Assembly: GCA_947495035.1 (NCBI GenBank)
Contig: CANLXI010000001.1
Location: forward strand, 310,001-374,000
From: an uncultured Granulosicoccus sp.
Lineage (GTDB): Bacteria > Pseudomonadota > Gammaproteobacteria > Granulosicoccales > Granulosicoccaceae
Reading direction: 5' to 3'
DNA: 64,000 nt
Positions within the stretch are counted from its first letter, which is position 1. Every line of letters starts with the position of its first letter. Of the stretch, positions 52,598 to 63,083 are shown piece by piece. Under the pieces are notes generated by a model that did not search any database, was not told where the DNA came from, and saw only the letters and a list, made by a program, of their open reading frames with translations. Position numbers and translations under genes: made by a program.

Positions 52598-53413
52598 ATG
52601 AACAGCAAGCTGGAAGTGCCGGATATTCTCAAGCGGATCATTGCTCGCAAGCATGAGGAGATCGCGGAGAGAAAACGGACCACGCCACTGCACGCTCTTA
52701 AACGGCAGGCTGAACAGGCGGACGATTGTCGTGGCTTCGTGCAGGCTCTGAACGCCAGAACAGAGCAGGGACAGGCTGCGGTGATTGCCGAAGTGAAAAA
52801 GGCATCGCCGAGCAAGGGCGTGTTGAGAGATCCCTTCGATCCGGCGGCCATTGCGGCAAGCTATGAAGCCGGTGGGGCGGCGTGCCTGTCCGTTCTGACG
52901 GATGCGGATTTCTTTCAGGGCAGTGAAGCAGCCCTGCGGGACGCAAGAGCGGTCTGCAAGCTGCCGGTCATCCGCAAGGATTTCATTGTCGATTCGTATC
53001 AGGTTGCCGAGGCCAGGGCCATTGGTGCGGATTGTATTCTGCTGATTGCGGCGGCTCTGGATGATCAGACATTGTCTGACCTGCATGAAGAGGCGGTGGA
53101 GCTGGGTATGGACGTGCTGGTCGAGGTTCACGACGCGCGGGAATTGCAACGTAGCCTGGCGCTGTCGCCGATGCTGTTGGGCATCAACAACCGGGATCTG
53201 CGAACCTTCGAGGTGTCGCTGAAGACGACCGAGTCCCTGCTGGCCGATATTCCGAAGGGGACGCATGTGGTCACCGAGAGCGGAATCATGAATTCCGCTG
53301 ATGTGCAGCGCATGCGCAGCGCGGGTGTTCACACGTTTCTGGTAGGGGAGGCGTTCATGCGTGCGCCGGACCCGGGGGCCGCTCTGCAGCAGATGTTTAC
53401 TGCAAGGGAGTGA
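52598..53413 (+). CDS. trpC: Indole-3-glycerol-phosphate synthase
   Basis: The product has 271 residues, the single-function TrpC without the TrpF half found in E. coli. It closes the ring of the deoxyribulose phosphate intermediate to make indole-glycerol phosphate. [17 protein letters not shown] carries the catalytic Glu and Lys, [41 protein letters not shown] and VVTESGI follow the barrel in order. It starts 21 bases after trpD. trpF, trpB and trpA are not in the window. Confidence 0.97.
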   Translation: MNSKLEVPDILKRIIARKHEEIAERKRTTPLHALKRQAEQADDCRGFVQALNARTEQGQAAVIAEVKKASPSKGVLRDPFDPAAIAASYEAGGAACLSVLTDADFFQGSEAALRDARAVCKLPVIRKDFIVDSYQVAEARAIGADCILLIAAALDDQTLSDLHEEAVELGMDVLVEVHDARELQRSLALSPMLLGINNRDLRTFEVSLKTTESLLADIPKGTHVVTESGIMNSADVQRMRSAGVHTFLVGEAFMRAPDPGAALQQMFTARE

Positions 53414-53472
53414 TGTCAGTCACTGGCGGTCTTGTCGAATCGATTGCATCGGGCTCGTGCATGCGCTCTGAA

Positions 53473-53502
53473 AGCCGGAACTCTGTTGTCAGTGTTCCGG
53501 CT
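53473..53502. terminator. Hairpin between trpC and crp
   Basis: AGCCGGAAC and GTTCCGGCT form a 9-bp perfect stem with a 12-base loop, 59 bases after trpC. No T-run follows on either strand. A second, looser stem CAGAGACA/TGTCTCTG (53585-53624) lies nearer the crp end. They probably separate the convergent genes. Confidence 0.4.
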
Positions 53503-53627
53503 CTCTGGCTGGCCAGGCTGGCTCGGTAGTCGTGTACTGCAAGCTGCGCAATGGAGGATTGTCCTGACGTCGTGTCGAAAGGCACAGAGACATTGTCTGC
53601 TGCAAGACCGGTCGACTGTCTCTGCAC

Positions 53628-54266
53628 TCAACGGGTTCCGTAAATGACCATGGTCTTGCCACGAGCGTGGATGAGGCCTCGGTCTTCCAGTTCCTTCAGG
53701 ACCCTGCCCACCATCTCGCGTGAGCAGCCGACGATACGGGCAATTTCCTGGCGAGTGATACGGATCTGCATGCCATCGGGGTGGGTGATGGCGTCCGGCA
53801 TCTTCGCCAGATCCAGCAAGGTGGAGGCGACTCGTCCGGTAACATCCAGAAAAGCCAGATCACGAACCTTGATACTGGTCTTTCGCAGACGTGCTGCCAT
53901 CTGTGTTGTCAGGGCGTAGATCAGGTCGGGCTGATCAGCGGCCAAGCGACGAAACTGGTCGTAGTTCATTTCTGCCAGTTCGCATTTTGCTCTGGCGACT
54001 ACCAGCGCGCTGCGCCCGGCGGCCTCATCGAACAGACCCATTTCGCCAAAGAAGTCACCGGCGCTGAGATAGGCCAGCACGATTTCCCGGCCATCGTCAT
54101 CTTCAATGACAACGCTGACAGAACCGTCAACAATGTAGTACAACGTCTCGGGAACATCGCCGTGATGAATGATGGTGGTTTTTGCCGGATACTGTCGTCG
54201 GTGGCTGCTTCTCAGGAACATGTCCAACCATTCAACAGGCGGCGGTGCAATACGTGGCGCCAGCAT
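53628..54266 (-). CDS. crp: Cyclic AMP receptor protein (CRP/Vfr)
   Basis: The product has 212 residues from the ATG at 54266 (E. coli CRP 210), with GGAG about 11 bases upstream; the longer frame to 54353 has no family support. The cAMP pocket [20 protein letters not shown] keeps the Arg-Ser pair. The DNA-binding helix [20 protein letters not shown] keeps the Arg, Glu and Arg that read TGTGA. The end, [13 protein letters not shown], matches E. coli almost exactly. It regulates many catabolic and virulence-type genes. It is divergent from a yhfA-type gene, as in E. coli. Confidence 0.96.
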   Translation of the reverse strand: MLAPRIAPPPVEWLDMFLRSSHRRQYPAKTTIIHHGDVPETLYYIVDGSVSVVIEDDDGREIVLAYLSAGDFFGEMGLFDEAAGRSALVVARAKCELAEMNYDQFRRLAADQPDLIYALTTQMAARLRKTSIKVRDLAFLDVTGRVASTLLDLAKMPDAITHPDGMQIRITRQEIARIVGCSREMVGRVLKELEDRGLIHARGKTMVIYGTR

Positions 54267-54433
54267 TTTGTGATTCTCCGTACTCAAAGTTTGCGCAAGA
54301 ACCGGATGAGTCTCGGTTGACCATCCAGGCTGTTTTTGTCTAACGTCAAACATTGATCGGCGGTTTTTTTAAATTCTTCAATGAAATCGACACCACTGCG
54401 CGTGGCCGGTTCAGGACACGAGGACGAATAACG

Positions 54434-54850
54434 TTGCACGCACGAGTAAAATGGCTTGATCATATGAGCTTTGTTGGTGAGTCCGGTAGTGGCCACTCAG
54501 TGGTCATGGATGGCTCCCCTGAGCACGGCGGCCGAAATCTGGGCGTTCGTCCCATGGAAATGCTCCTGATGGGTTTGGGTGGTTGCACTGCTTTCGATGT
54601 TGTGCTGATGTTGCAAAAGTCTCGCCAGAACGTCATCGATGTGGAAGTGGCTCTGGATGCCGAGAGGGCAGAAGACATTCCGCAGGTGTTTACCGGGATA
54701 ACGGCGCATTTCAAGGTCTGGGGGAAGGATCTGAGTGCCAGACATGTGGAACGGGCGGTGAGCTTGTCGGCGGAGAAGTACTGTTCGGCTACCAAGATGC
54801 TCGAGAAGACGGCCACCATTACTTATACGTGGGAAATCATCGAAAGCTGA
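54434..54850 (+). CDS. OsmC-family protein (YhfA type)
   Basis: The product has 138 residues from a TTG at 54434, with AGGA about 10 bases upstream. It matches E. coli YhfA from the first residues (HARVKWLDHMSFVGESGSGH) through SPMEM-like RPMEMLLMGLGGCTAFDVV to LSAEKYCSATKMLEK. OsmC-fold proteins use two cysteines to reduce organic hydroperoxides; here Cys in GGCTAF and in EKYCSA are both present. The YhfA subgroup has no firmly known substrate. The frame upstream of 54434 is open but unsupported. It shares its promoter region with crp. Confidence 0.9.
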   Translation: MHARVKWLDHMSFVGESGSGHSVVMDGSPEHGGRNLGVRPMEMLLMGLGGCTAFDVVLMLQKSRQNVIDVEVALDAERAEDIPQVFTGITAHFKVWGKDLSARHVERAVSLSAEKYCSATKMLEKTATITYTWEIIES

Positions 54851-55400
54851 CGGTCCCCGGGCAGGCAACGTCGGTGGCCTGAACGCGGCGATCGAGCGGC
54901 AGGCAGTATCGATTACTGCCCGGATCTCCTCCGCTGGTCACCGGCTTGCGCCGAGTCTGGCCGTTCGGCCTTCCTGTGTTAGCTGGCAGTTGTCGCAGTG
55001 TTACAGAGCCTTGCAGGTTTCGGCGTCTGTCCGCGGCAAGCATCGCGCGGTGGCGTCGTCAGGCATCGACAGGGCTTCAGTCTCATGCTCGTTCTGCCGC
55101 TGTCATCGGGCAAGTGTAGGAGGCTGCGTTACGCGGTGTGACGGTGCGCTTGTGCGCTCCTGGCGAGCGGAGGCAAGGCCCCTGGTGTATTACCGTGAGA
55201 CAGATCTCGGTCTGGCCTGCCGTTTGCAATTCCGGTATCGCGCAAGTGACGTTTTCTCCTACATCATCTTTCCCGAGATGGTTTGCGGTGCGGCCGTCAG
55301 GCCGCACTGATTCTTTGCGTGTCAATGCCGGATTCATGAGTCTGTGAGCCACTACTCTGACAAGAGAGTCGCACCGGCACAGGAAATGTTCTCCCGATGC
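54851..55400. other. Intergenic region without a recognised gene
   Basis: About 550 bases between the OsmC-type gene and the rplM promoter. Several short frames exist on both strands, but none has a ribosome site, plausible composition or known domain. I see no strong hairpin with a T-run and no RNA gene. Confidence 0.4.
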
Positions 55401-55429
55401 TTGAGATTCGTGCAAACCTCCATTACAAT
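55401..55429 (+). promoter_or_regulatory. Promoter of rplM-rpsI
   Basis: TTGAGA (55401-55406) and TACAAT (55424-55429) are spaced by exactly 17 bases, a strong sigma-70 match. The transcript would start near 55436 and give a leader of about 34 nt before the rplM GTG. Confidence 0.75.
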
Positions 55430-55469
55430 TGTGGGCTTAGTTTCGACAGTGCCCTACCGAGAAATATAC

Positions 55470-55907
55470 GTGAACAAGACTACCGTCAGCGCAAAACCTG
55501 CAGAGGTTAAACGTGATTGGTTCGTTATCGATGCTGAAGGCAAGACGCTCGGTAACGTAGCAACAGAATGTGCGCGCCGCCTGCGTGGCAAGCACAAGGC
55601 CATCTACACCCCCCACGTGGATACGGGTGATTACATGGTTGTCATCAACGCTTCGAAAGTGGAAGTGACAGGCAACAAGGCCAAGAACAAACTGTATCGT
55701 CACCACACTGGTTACATCGGCAACCTCAAGACCACAAACTTCGAGAAGTTGCAGCAGACACATCCAGAGCGAATCATCGAGCTGGCCGTCAAGGGAATGC
55801 TCCCCAAGAATCCTCTGGGACGCGCCATGTTCGGCAAGTTGCGTGTGTTCGCGGACGACAAACACACACACCAGGCCCAACAGCCACAGCTCCTGGAACT
55901 GAAATAA
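55470..55907 (+). CDS. rplM: 50S ribosomal protein L13
   Basis: The product has 145 residues from a GTG at 55470; E. coli L13 has 142. [56 protein letters not shown] and [16 protein letters not shown] follow the family throughout. The frame is open to 55344, but that part lies over the promoter. L13 is an early-assembly protein of the large subunit. rpsI starts 3 bases after the stop, the usual bacterial pair. Confidence 0.98.
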   Translation: MNKTTVSAKPAEVKRDWFVIDAEGKTLGNVATECARRLRGKHKAIYTPHVDTGDYMVVINASKVEVTGNKAKNKLYRHHTGYIGNLKTTNFEKLQQTHPERIIELAVKGMLPKNPLGRAMFGKLRVFADDKHTHQAQQPQLLELK

Positions 55908-55910
55908 AGT

Positions 55911-56303
55911 ATGGCAGCTCAACAGTATTACGGCACCGGCCGTCGAAAGTCCTCCACAGCTCGCGTGTTCATGAACTCGGGCAGTGGCAAGATCACCGTC
56001 AACGACAAGCCGCTTGACGAGTATTTCGGTCGAAAGACAGCTCACATGGTCATCCGGCAGCCGCTGGAGCGTACCGATACGCTGAACAACTTCGATTTCA
56101 ACATCACCGTCAAGGGCGGTGGTGGCAGTGGTCAGGCTGGAGCCATTCGACTGGGCATTTCCCGTGCACTGCTGTCGTATGACGAAACTCTGCGTGTGAC
56201 ATTGCGCGGTGCCGGATTCCTGACTCGTGATGCTCGTGAAGTCGAACGCAAGAAGGTCGGTCTTCGCAAGGCACGTAAAGCGACTCAGTACTCCAAGCGA
56301 TAA
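55911..56303 (+). CDS. rpsI: 30S ribosomal protein S9
   Basis: The product has 130 residues, exactly the E. coli length. [40 protein letters not shown] and the basic tail ending [12 protein letters not shown] are diagnostic; the C-terminal Lys-Arg reaches the P-site tRNA. It follows rplM by three bases and is closed by a strong intrinsic terminator. Confidence 0.98.
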   Translation: MAAQQYYGTGRRKSSTARVFMNSGSGKITVNDKPLDEYFGRKTAHMVIRQPLERTDTLNNFDFNITVKGGGGSGQAGAIRLGISRALLSYDETLRVTLRGAGFLTRDAREVERKKVGLRKARKATQYSKR

Positions 56304-56350
56304 GGACTTTGCGGAGCTGCTGCGGCAGCTTCGCCAAGCTATTGCAAGGA

Positions 56351-56376
56351 AAGCCCCGCCAGTCGGGGCTTTTTTG
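56351..56376 (+). terminator. Rho-independent terminator of rplM-rpsI
   Basis: AAGCCCCG (56351-56358) pairs with CGGGGCTT (56364-56371) around a 5-base loop and is followed by a run of T (interrupted by one G). It ends the ribosomal protein transcript 48 bases after rpsI. Confidence 0.92.
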
Positions 56377-56476
56377 TTTCCGCGAATCGTCGGTCCGAAC
56401 AGCTCGACAATTCGTAACATGAATTTGTGCCTGAAACTGCTTATCGCCAAGCGTCATTGAGTGTACTGTCGACGTC

Positions 56477-59400
56477 ATGAATGCACCATTGGTCAACGAT
56501 CCGATCGAACTTCCCGCAACGCAATTGCGAGAGATTCCATACAACTACACCTCGTTCTCCGACAGGGAGATCGCGTTACGCTATCTGGGTGACGATGGCT
56601 GGAAACTCATCCAGTCATTGCGCAGTGAGCGGCAGACCGGGCAATCGGCGCGCATGTTGTTCGAGGTTCTGGGTGATATCTGGGTCATTGACCGCAACCC
56701 CTTCATTCAGGAAGACTTGCTGAGCAATCGCAAGCGACGGGATGCACTGGTCGAGGCACTGCGGCACCGGGTCGCTCAGATCATCAAGCGTGCCGGGACG
56801 GACCCGCGAGTCGATGAACTGATCCGTCTTGCCAGCGAAGCGATCGAATCCTTTCAGGTTCGGCTGACGGAAATGCAGGCCCTGCGCAAACGCATGGTGC
56901 AGCAGATGCGTGGAATCACCCACGCTGACAATATCCGCTTTGATGGCCTTTCACGTGTGTCTCACGTGACCGACGCCACCGACTGGCGCGTCGAGTTGCC
57001 CTTTGTCGTACTGACGCCCGACAGCGAAGCGGAGCTGCCCGGCATCATCAAGCAGTGCATTGCCTTGTCGTTGACGATGATTCCCAGAGGTGGTGGTACC
57101 GGCTATACCGGCGGCGCCATTCCGTTGCATGCGCGAACGGCAGTCATCAATCTGGAAAAGCTGGATGCGCGTGAACCTGTCCAGGCGATAACCCTGCCGG
57201 CGGAACAGGATCTGCCGGAAAGGCAGATTCACACGATTCGAGTAGAGGCGGGCGTGGTCACGCGCCGTGTGACTGAGGATGCACAGGCCAGAGGTCTGGC
57301 CTTTGCGGTAGACCCGACATCCCAGGACGCCTCCACCATCGGCGGCAATATTGCCATGAACGCGGGCGGCAAGAAGGCCGTGCTGTGGGGGACCACGCTC
57401 GACAATCTGCTCTCCTGGCGCATGGTCGATCCCGATGGACACTGGCTGGACATCGAACGCCTGGCGCACAATCTGGGCAAGATCCATGTACAGCCCGACG
57501 TTCGGTTCCGCGTGACGCGACGCGACGCAGACACGAACGAAGTCATTGGTGAGCCCTGGATCATCGACGCGCCCGGCGCCAGTCTGCGCCAGCAGGGGCT
57601 GGGCAAGGATGTGACCGACAAGTTTCTGGGTGGTCTGCCTGGTGTACAGAAGGAGGGGTGTGATGGTCTGATCACATCGGCCGTCTTCATCCTGCATCGC
57701 ATGCCGGAACACGTGCGAACCGTCTGCATGGAATTCTATGGGCGAGACCTGCGGCAGGCCGTGCTCGGAATCACCGAGGTCAAGGACTTCATCGACGCCA
57801 CCGATGGAATCCAGCTGGCAGGTCTCGAGCATCTGGATGACCGATACATCAAGGCGGTTCGATACAGCGCCAAGGCGGCGCGCGGTGAATTGCCTCGCAT
57901 GCTGCTGATGGCCGATATCGTCAGTGATGACGAGAATCTGCTCGGCAAGGTTGCCTCCGGGGTGGTGCAACTGGTCAACAAGCGCGGCGCTGAAGGCTTC
58001 ATCGCCATCAGCGCGGAGGCGCGCAAGCAGTTCTGGGCCGCCCGCTCCCGCACCGCGGCCATCGCGGCGCACACCAACGCGTTCAAGATCAACGAAGATG
58101 TGGTCATTCCCTTGCCGCGACTGGCTGATTACAGCGAAGGCATCGAGCGCATCAACATCGAGCATTCCCTGAGCAACAAATTGCGCATGCTCGATGAGGT
58201 TCGGCGCCTGCTGAAATCGGACGAGGCACGTGCTCTGGTGGCACGTCCGTCAGATGACTCGGATGATGAAAGCAGCCTGATCGTGCACGGCAGTCTGGCA
58301 GCGGGTGCTGTCATGCTGGATGAGGTTCATGCAAAGTGGGCAGCGCTCTACGATCAGTTGCAGGCCTCCGAGCAGCAGTTTCTGCAGGCGCTGCGCGACA
58401 AGCGCGAACCGGTGGAAGAGGACGACTGTGTTCAGGCCCTGTTGAGTCGCGAAGAGGAGTTCAGCTACCGTGCGTCGGTGGAAAAACCTCTGAAGGACCG
58501 CTTCTCCGGGGAGCGCTATGTGCGACTGCGCAAGAAGATTGATGACATTCATGCACAGTGGCGGCCGCAGCGCCTGTTCGCTGCGCTGCACATGCACGCC
58601 GGTGACGGCAATATCCATACGAACATTCCGGTCAATTCGAACGACTACACCATGATGCGCCAGGCCGAAGGCATCGTGGATCGTGTCATGGAGCTGGCTC
58701 GTGTGCTCGATGGTGTCATCTCGGGTGAGCACGGTATTGGCCTTACCAAGATGCAGTACATGGACGAGAGCGTGGTCGGTGCTTTCGCCGAATACAAGCA
58801 GGCCGTTGACCCCGAGGGGCATTTCAACAAGGGCAAGCTGATGCCCGGCTCCAGTCTGGAAAACGCCTATACGCCGTCATTGCGACTGGTGCAGCAGGAG
58901 GCCCTGATACTCGAACAAAGCGAGCTGGGTGCGCTCAATGACAGCATCAAGGACTGCCTGCGCTGTGGTAAATGCAAGCCCGTCTGTACCACGCATGCGC
59001 CGGGCGCGAACCTGCTGTATTCGCCACGCAACAAGGTGCTGGGTACGGGGCTGATCATCGAAGCGTTTCTGTACGAGGAACAGACTCGGCGGGGTCTGTC
59101 CATCAGGCATTTCGACGAGATGAACGACATCGCCGATCACTGCACGGTCTGCCACAAATGCCTGGCACCCTGTCCTGTGGACATCGACTTCGGCGATGTA
59201 TCCATTACCATGCGCAAGATTCTGAAGGATCGGGGGCAGAAGAACTTCAGTCTGGGTACCCGGGCATCCATGGCCTTTCTCAATGTCAAGGATCCGGCAA
59301 CCATCAAGTTCATGCGCAAGGGCATGGTCGACTGGGGCTTCCAGGCGCAGCGTACGGCCAGTGCCGTGCTGGGCAAACTGCCTGTGGTCAATCAGAGCCG

Positions 59401-60373
59401 ACAGCAGCCGCCCAATACCAGCGGGCCTGCAAAGCCGATAGAGCAGGTTGTGCATTTCGTCAATCGCAAGTTGCCGAATCGCAGCATGCTGCCGGCCAAG
59501 ACAACTCGGGCCCTGCTTGGGGTCGAGAACAGGGACTATGTACCGATCATCCGCGACCCGCAAAAAGCCACGGATGACAGTGATGCCGTATTCTACTTTC
59601 CCGGTTGTGGGTCCGAGCGACTGTTCAGCCAGGTTGGTCTGGCCACACTTGCCATGTTGTACGACACGGGTAGCAAGACGGTCCTGCCACCGGGGTATCT
59701 GTGTTGCGGCTATCCGCAGACTTCAACCGGCGATGTCGACAAGGGCAAGCAGATCACGACCGAAAACCGGGTGCTGTTTCACCGCGTGGCCAATACGCTC
59801 AACTATCTCGACATCAAGACCGTGATAGTGTCCTGCGGAACCTGCATGGATCAGCTGTTGAAGTATGAATTCGAGAAGATTTTCCCCGGTTGTCGTCTGC
59901 TGGATATTCACGAATATCTGATGGAGAAGAATTACTCGCTGGACGGCGTCAGTGGTGAGCATTACGTCTATCACGACCCCTGTCACAGCCCCATGAAGAC
60001 CTACCAGCCGATGAAGGTGACCGAGGCACTGCTGGGCAAGCCCGTGACCATGTCCGATCGATGCTGTGGCGAGGCAGGCACTTTTGCGGTTGCGCGTCCG
60101 GATATTGCCTCTCAGGTAAGACAACGCAAGGCTCGGGAGCTGGTAGCGAATCTGGAAGCCAATGGCGTCGCCCAGGGGCAGACGCAGCATGATGTCAAGA
60201 TGATGACTTCTTGCCCGGCCTGTGTGCAGGGCCTGAGCCGCTATCGAGACGAAACCGGCATGGATACGGACTACATTGTGGTCGAGTTGGCCAAGGGCCT
60301 GTTCGGTGACAACTGGGCCAATGACTTTGTCGAGCGCGCCAATCGCGGCGGAGTGGAGCAGGTCCTGCTGTAG
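56477..60373 (+). CDS. Large FAD-binding / 4Fe-4S / CCG-domain oxidoreductase with DUF3683
   Basis: The product has 1298 residues. About 1-150 resembles DUF3683 ([37 protein letters not shown]). An FAD-binding type 4 (GlcD/D-lactate dehydrogenase-like) unit follows ([40 protein letters not shown]), with its C-terminal half to about 790 ([28 protein letters not shown]). Two 4Fe-4S motifs ([25 protein letters not shown]) come next. Two CCG domains ([38 protein letters not shown]) close the protein. Such fusions oxidise D-2-hydroxy acids and pass electrons to the quinone pool. The exact substrate is unknown. It is longer than E. coli YdiJ (about 1018) because of the N-terminal domain. Confidence 0.9.
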   Translation: MNAPLVNDPIELPATQLREIPYNYTSFSDREIALRYLGDDGWKLIQSLRSERQTGQSARMLFEVLGDIWVIDRNPFIQEDLLSNRKRRDALVEALRHRVAQIIKRAGTDPRVDELIRLASEAIESFQVRLTEMQALRKRMVQQMRGITHADNIRFDGLSRVSHVTDATDWRVELPFVVLTPDSEAELPGIIKQCIALSLTMIPRGGGTGYTGGAIPLHARTAVINLEKLDAREPVQAITLPAEQDLPERQIHTIRVEAGVVTRRVTEDAQARGLAFAVDPTSQDASTIGGNIAMNAGGKKAVLWGTTLDNLLSWRMVDPDGHWLDIERLAHNLGKIHVQPDVRFRVTRRDADTNEVIGEPWIIDAPGASLRQQGLGKDVTDKFLGGLPGVQKEGCDGLITSAVFILHRMPEHVRTVCMEFYGRDLRQAVLGITEVKDFIDATDGIQLAGLEHLDDRYIKAVRYSAKAARGELPRMLLMADIVSDDENLLGKVASGVVQLVNKRGAEGFIAISAEARKQFWAARSRTAAIAAHTNAFKINEDVVIPLPRLADYSEGIERINIEHSLSNKLRMLDEVRRLLKSDEARALVARPSDDSDDESSLIVHGSLAAGAVMLDEVHAKWAALYDQLQASEQQFLQALRDKREPVEEDDCVQALLSREEEFSYRASVEKPLKDRFSGERYVRLRKKIDDIHAQWRPQRLFAALHMHAGDGNIHTNIPVNSNDYTMMRQAEGIVDRVMELARVLDGVISGEHGIGLTKMQYMDESVVGAFAEYKQAVDPEGHFNKGKLMPGSSLENAYTPSLRLVQQEALILEQSELGALNDSIKDCLRCGKCKPVCTTHAPGANLLYSPRNKVLGTGLIIEAFLYEEQTRRGLSIRHFDEMNDIADHCTVCHKCLAPCPVDIDFGDVSITMRKILKDRGQKNFSLGTRASMAFLNVKDPATIKFMRKGMVDWGFQAQRTASAVLGKLPVVNQSRQQPPNTSGPAKPIEQVVHFVNRKLPNRSMLPAKTTRALLGVENRDYVPIIRDPQKATDDSDAVFYFPGCGSERLFSQVGLATLAMLYDTGSKTVLPPGYLCCGYPQTSTGDVDKGKQITTENRVLFHRVANTLNYLDIKTVIVSCGTCMDQLLKYEFEKIFPGCRLLDIHEYLMEKNYSLDGVSGEHYVYHDPCHSPMKTYQPMKVTEALLGKPVTMSDRCCGEAGTFAVARPDIASQVRQRKARELVANLEANGVAQGQTQHDVKMMTSCPACVQGLSRYRDETGMDTDYIVVELAKGLFGDNWANDFVERANRGGVEQVLL

Positions 60374-60379
60374 GCCGTC

Positions 60380-60415
60380 AGGCCATGGTCTGCCGGTGTC
60401 GGTGGATCATGGCCT
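60380..60415. terminator. Hairpin between convergent genes
   Basis: AGGCCATG (60380-60387) and CATGGCCT (60408-60415) can pair around 20 bases between the fusion oxidoreductase and the dGTPase-like gene, overlapping the latter's stop. There is no T-run; low confidence. Confidence 0.3.
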
Positions 60416-61717
60416 GTCGAAAATCGAACCGGAGGTCGGGCTCAGCAGCTTGTGATACAGCTTGCCGGCTGACACATCGGTCATGCTGGACAGGTAGTCG
60501 GCGATGGCCCGGCGACCAACCTGCTCATACTGTGCGAATACCGGTATGGGGAGCAGTCGCTCCGGATTGGCGGCAAATATTTCGAACAGGCGCACGATCA
60601 CCCGCTGCCCCTTGTATTGCAGCATCTGCAATTCGGGACGAAATATCACATGACTCATGACAAAGTCCTTGATCAGTCTGAGTATCCGGTAGGCGAGAGG
60701 TTCCATGACCGTCTGTAGTTTCAGCAAGGGGGCATCGAACTCTTCCTGCTCGTGTATGACGATACTGCGGATGAGGTAGCCCACGAATCGGCTGATGGCA
60801 TGCTTGCGATCCTTCGCCGATGCGCTGAACAGCAGGCGATTGAATTCGTCCATATGCCGATTGATCGGGTTTTCCGGCCATCCCATCAGCGTCGCCGAGA
60901 CTTGTTCCATCCAGACATCTCGGTCCACCAGACCCAGAGCCAGCGCATCTTCCAGGTCGTGTACCCCGTAGGCGATATCATCCGCCAGTTCCATGATGCT
61001 GGTATCCAGTGACTTGTAGCGTGTCCGGCCGTGTCCCCGGGGAGAGGGTACGGTCGTCAGAAATCTGTCGCGATCCGCTTGCGAAAACGGCTCCAGCAGC
61101 CATTCGAGAACATCGCGCTCGGAGTCATAGATGCATTTCGGAGGGGCCCAGTGGTCGATGTTCAGTGGGTTGTCCGGCTCGACGGGGACGTAGTTGCATA
61201 CCTCGGAATAAGTCGTGGGGTACTTGATGGTCCCCAGCATGGAGCGGCGAGTCAGGTCGAGTCCGGTGTCAGGGGAGTATTCTCCCAGACGGGCGATGAT
61301 ACGCAAAGTCTGACCATTGGCTTCGAAGCCGCCATGATCGCGCATCATGGTGTTCATCGCGACTTCACCACCGTGTCCGAAGGGCGAGTGTCCGATATCG
61401 TGGGCCAGGCAGATTGCCTCGATGAGGCTGAAAGAGGGGATCAGAGGCTCATGGGCTGCGTTTTCCGGTTGATCTCGCAGCCATTCGCAGATCCCGGAGC
61501 CGACCTGTGCCACCTCGAGGGAATGCGTGAGACGAGTTCGGTAGAAATCGCTTTCGCCCAGACCCAGTACCTGGGTCTTGGATTGCAGGCTGCGGAACGA
61601 TGCGCTGTGAATGATTCGCGCCCGATCACGCTGATACTGGCTATCTTCTCGGGTACTATTGAATCCACGCCCCGGGTGGCTCTGGTATTCTGATCGTCGT
61701 GCTAGCCAGACGCTCAA
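60407..61717 (-). CDS. dGTPase-like HD-domain dNTP triphosphohydrolase
   Basis: The product has 436 residues from a TTG at 61717, which has AGGAG at 8-12 bases upstream, an unusually clear site that supports this start. The HD metal site is H65 (TRLTHSLEV), H106-D107 (CLAHDIGHSPFGHGGE) and a later Asp in ELADDIAYGVHDLED. It is the Dgt/dNTPase family, which removes triphosphate from dNTPs (dGTP in the best-known member) and can limit phage replication. It is shorter than E. coli Dgt (about 505), like the type 2 subgroup. Its 376-bp upstream region is AT-rich and faces the transposase-like gene. Confidence 0.92.
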   Translation of the reverse strand: MSVWLARRSEYQSHPGRGFNSTREDSQYQRDRARIIHSASFRSLQSKTQVLGLGESDFYRTRLTHSLEVAQVGSGICEWLRDQPENAAHEPLIPSFSLIEAICLAHDIGHSPFGHGGEVAMNTMMRDHGGFEANGQTLRIIARLGEYSPDTGLDLTRRSMLGTIKYPTTYSEVCNYVPVEPDNPLNIDHWAPPKCIYDSERDVLEWLLEPFSQADRDRFLTTVPSPRGHGRTRYKSLDTSIMELADDIAYGVHDLEDALALGLVDRDVWMEQVSATLMGWPENPINRHMDEFNRLLFSASAKDRKHAISRFVGYLIRSIVIHEQEEFDAPLLKLQTVMEPLAYRILRLIKDFVMSHVIFRPELQMLQYKGQRVIVRLFEIFAANPERLLPIPVFAQYEQVGRRAIADYLSSMTDVSAGKLYHKLLSPTSGSIFDRP

Positions 61718-62099
61718 GGTGATGCTCCTGCCAGGATCAGAATGTCAGTCCCGGTCGTGGTTTGGTTACAGGTAGAGTCAGGCTGTCGAGGCAGAGTCGA
61801 TTGCAGATGACAATTCCCCTGTCAGCTTGAATATGCCAACAGTGACATCATAGTGTAAGACATTGACGTCCAACGAGCGTACTTTACAAGGAACGGTTTT
61901 TCTACAGGGTCGAAACGCAAGATGCATTTGGCAGTATGGATAAGTTCAGCCGGATACAATGTATGACACATATTCTAAATACAATTGATGGCCCTGAAGA
62001 GTATTCTCGATTAACGTCTCAAAAGATTCACGAGTGTCATCAGGATGTTAGATTGATACTCGTCACCGCTCGCATGATAAACCAACACTTCAATTGACA
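61718..62099. other. AT-rich intergenic region beside the transposase-like gene
   Basis: This 382-bp spacer separates the divergent dGTPase and transposase-like genes. It contains ATACAAT twice (61954-61960 and 61979-61985) and an imperfect hairpin ACGAGTGTCA (62030-62039) / TGATACTCGT (62054-62063), 10 pairs including one G-T. Promoters for both genes must be here. The AT richness contrasts with the flanking genes. No coding frame is credible. Confidence 0.4.
62030..62063 (+). repeat. Imperfect palindrome upstream of the REP-associated transposase-like gene
   Basis: ACGAGTGTCA and TGATACTCGT pair over 10 positions (one G-T) with a 14-base loop, 37 bases before the ATG. Single-strand hairpins are the substrates of Y1 tyrosine transposases, so this could be one, but no second copy is seen in the window. 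Confidence 0.35.
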
Positions 62100-63044
62100 A
62101 TGGCCAGAAAACCCAGGATTCACTTCTCAGGAGCCGTCTACCATGTGACTCTCACAGGGCTCGACCAGCAACCGATATTCAAGACGGTCGCTGATCGCCG
62201 CGCGTGGGAATCTCTGGTGGAGGAAGGCGCTCAGCGCTTCGGGCACACCTTGCACGCCTACTGTTGGGCAAGGAACCATGTGCAGATGGCAATACAGGTC
62301 AGCGATGCACCCCTGTCCAAGGTGATGCAGAACCTGTCTTTCCGCTATACGCGATATTTCAATAAGCATCACAAGAGAGAAGGGGCGTTGTTTCAGGGGC
62401 GTTACAAGGCAATCCTGATCGACCCGGATGACTATCTCAACGATCTTGTGCGTTACATTCACAACAACCCTGTACGCAATGCAAAGGCAAAATCTGCCGA
62501 GGCTGCCAAATGGACCAGCCATGCCGCGTACCTGGATGCGGACAAGCAGCCAGCCTGGTTGACCACGTCCACGGTGTTGTCGACGTTTGGCAAGACCGAC
62601 AAGGCTTCACGCAAGGCATTTGCAAAATTCGTGGATGCGGGTCGGGACGAGGGTGAGCGAGTCGATCTGATGCGAGGTACCGATGGCGGACGTCTGCTGG
62701 GTAACGCAAAATTTGCCAAGAAGGCACTCAAGCCGGTCAAGGTCAAACCACCATTGATGACGCTCAACCAGCTCGTGAAACGAGTCTGCAAGGAAGAGAA
62801 CATCAAGGAGGCCCAGCTGAAGAGCGAGAGTCGCGCCCGGCATGAAAGCCGAATCCGGCAGACCATTACCTACCTTGCGATGGAGCTGGAAGTTGCCAGC
62901 CTGACGGCAATGGCCGACCGGTTCAATCGTGACCTGACCACCATGAGTCGCAATCAGCGTTACTTTCGAGATCGGCTCAATGATGACGCCGAGTTGCAGA
63001 AACATGTACGCAAGCTTCAGCGACTGCTGCGATCGGGCGATTGA
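62100..63044 (+). CDS. REP-associated tyrosine transposase-like protein
   Basis: The product has 314 residues from the ATG at 62100 (an in-frame TTG lies at 62094). The N-terminal about 150 residues are the Y1_Tnp (IS200/RAYT) domain: ARKPRIHFSGAVYHVTLTG, NLSFRYTRYFNKHHKREGAL, FQGRYKAILIDPDDYL and LVRYIHNNPVRNA. The HUH metal motif reads H60-V-Q62 where HVH is usual, so single-strand nicking may be weakened. The C-terminal about 80 residues look like a DnaA-type helix-turn-helix (LESLTAM-like region ASLTAMADRFNRDLTTMSRN). RAYT proteins are usually single-copy and domesticated, acting on REP hairpins. Confidence 0.85.
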   Translation: MARKPRIHFSGAVYHVTLTGLDQQPIFKTVADRRAWESLVEEGAQRFGHTLHAYCWARNHVQMAIQVSDAPLSKVMQNLSFRYTRYFNKHHKREGALFQGRYKAILIDPDDYLNDLVRYIHNNPVRNAKAKSAEAAKWTSHAAYLDADKQPAWLTTSTVLSTFGKTDKASRKAFAKFVDAGRDEGERVDLMRGTDGGRLLGNAKFAKKALKPVKVKPPLMTLNQLVKRVCKEENIKEAQLKSESRARHESRIRQTITYLAMELEVASLTAMADRFNRDLTTMSRNQRYFRDRLNDDAELQKHVRKLQRLLRSGD

Positions 63045-63083
63045 TCGTCTGTTTCAGGGTGCCTTGCCTGCTGATATCCAGCC

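Noticed and set aside
56951..58165. 404-codon minus-strand frame opposite the flavin/Fe-S fusion
   Set aside because: It is antisense to a conserved domain and has no recognisable motif; long shadows are expected in GC-rich genes.
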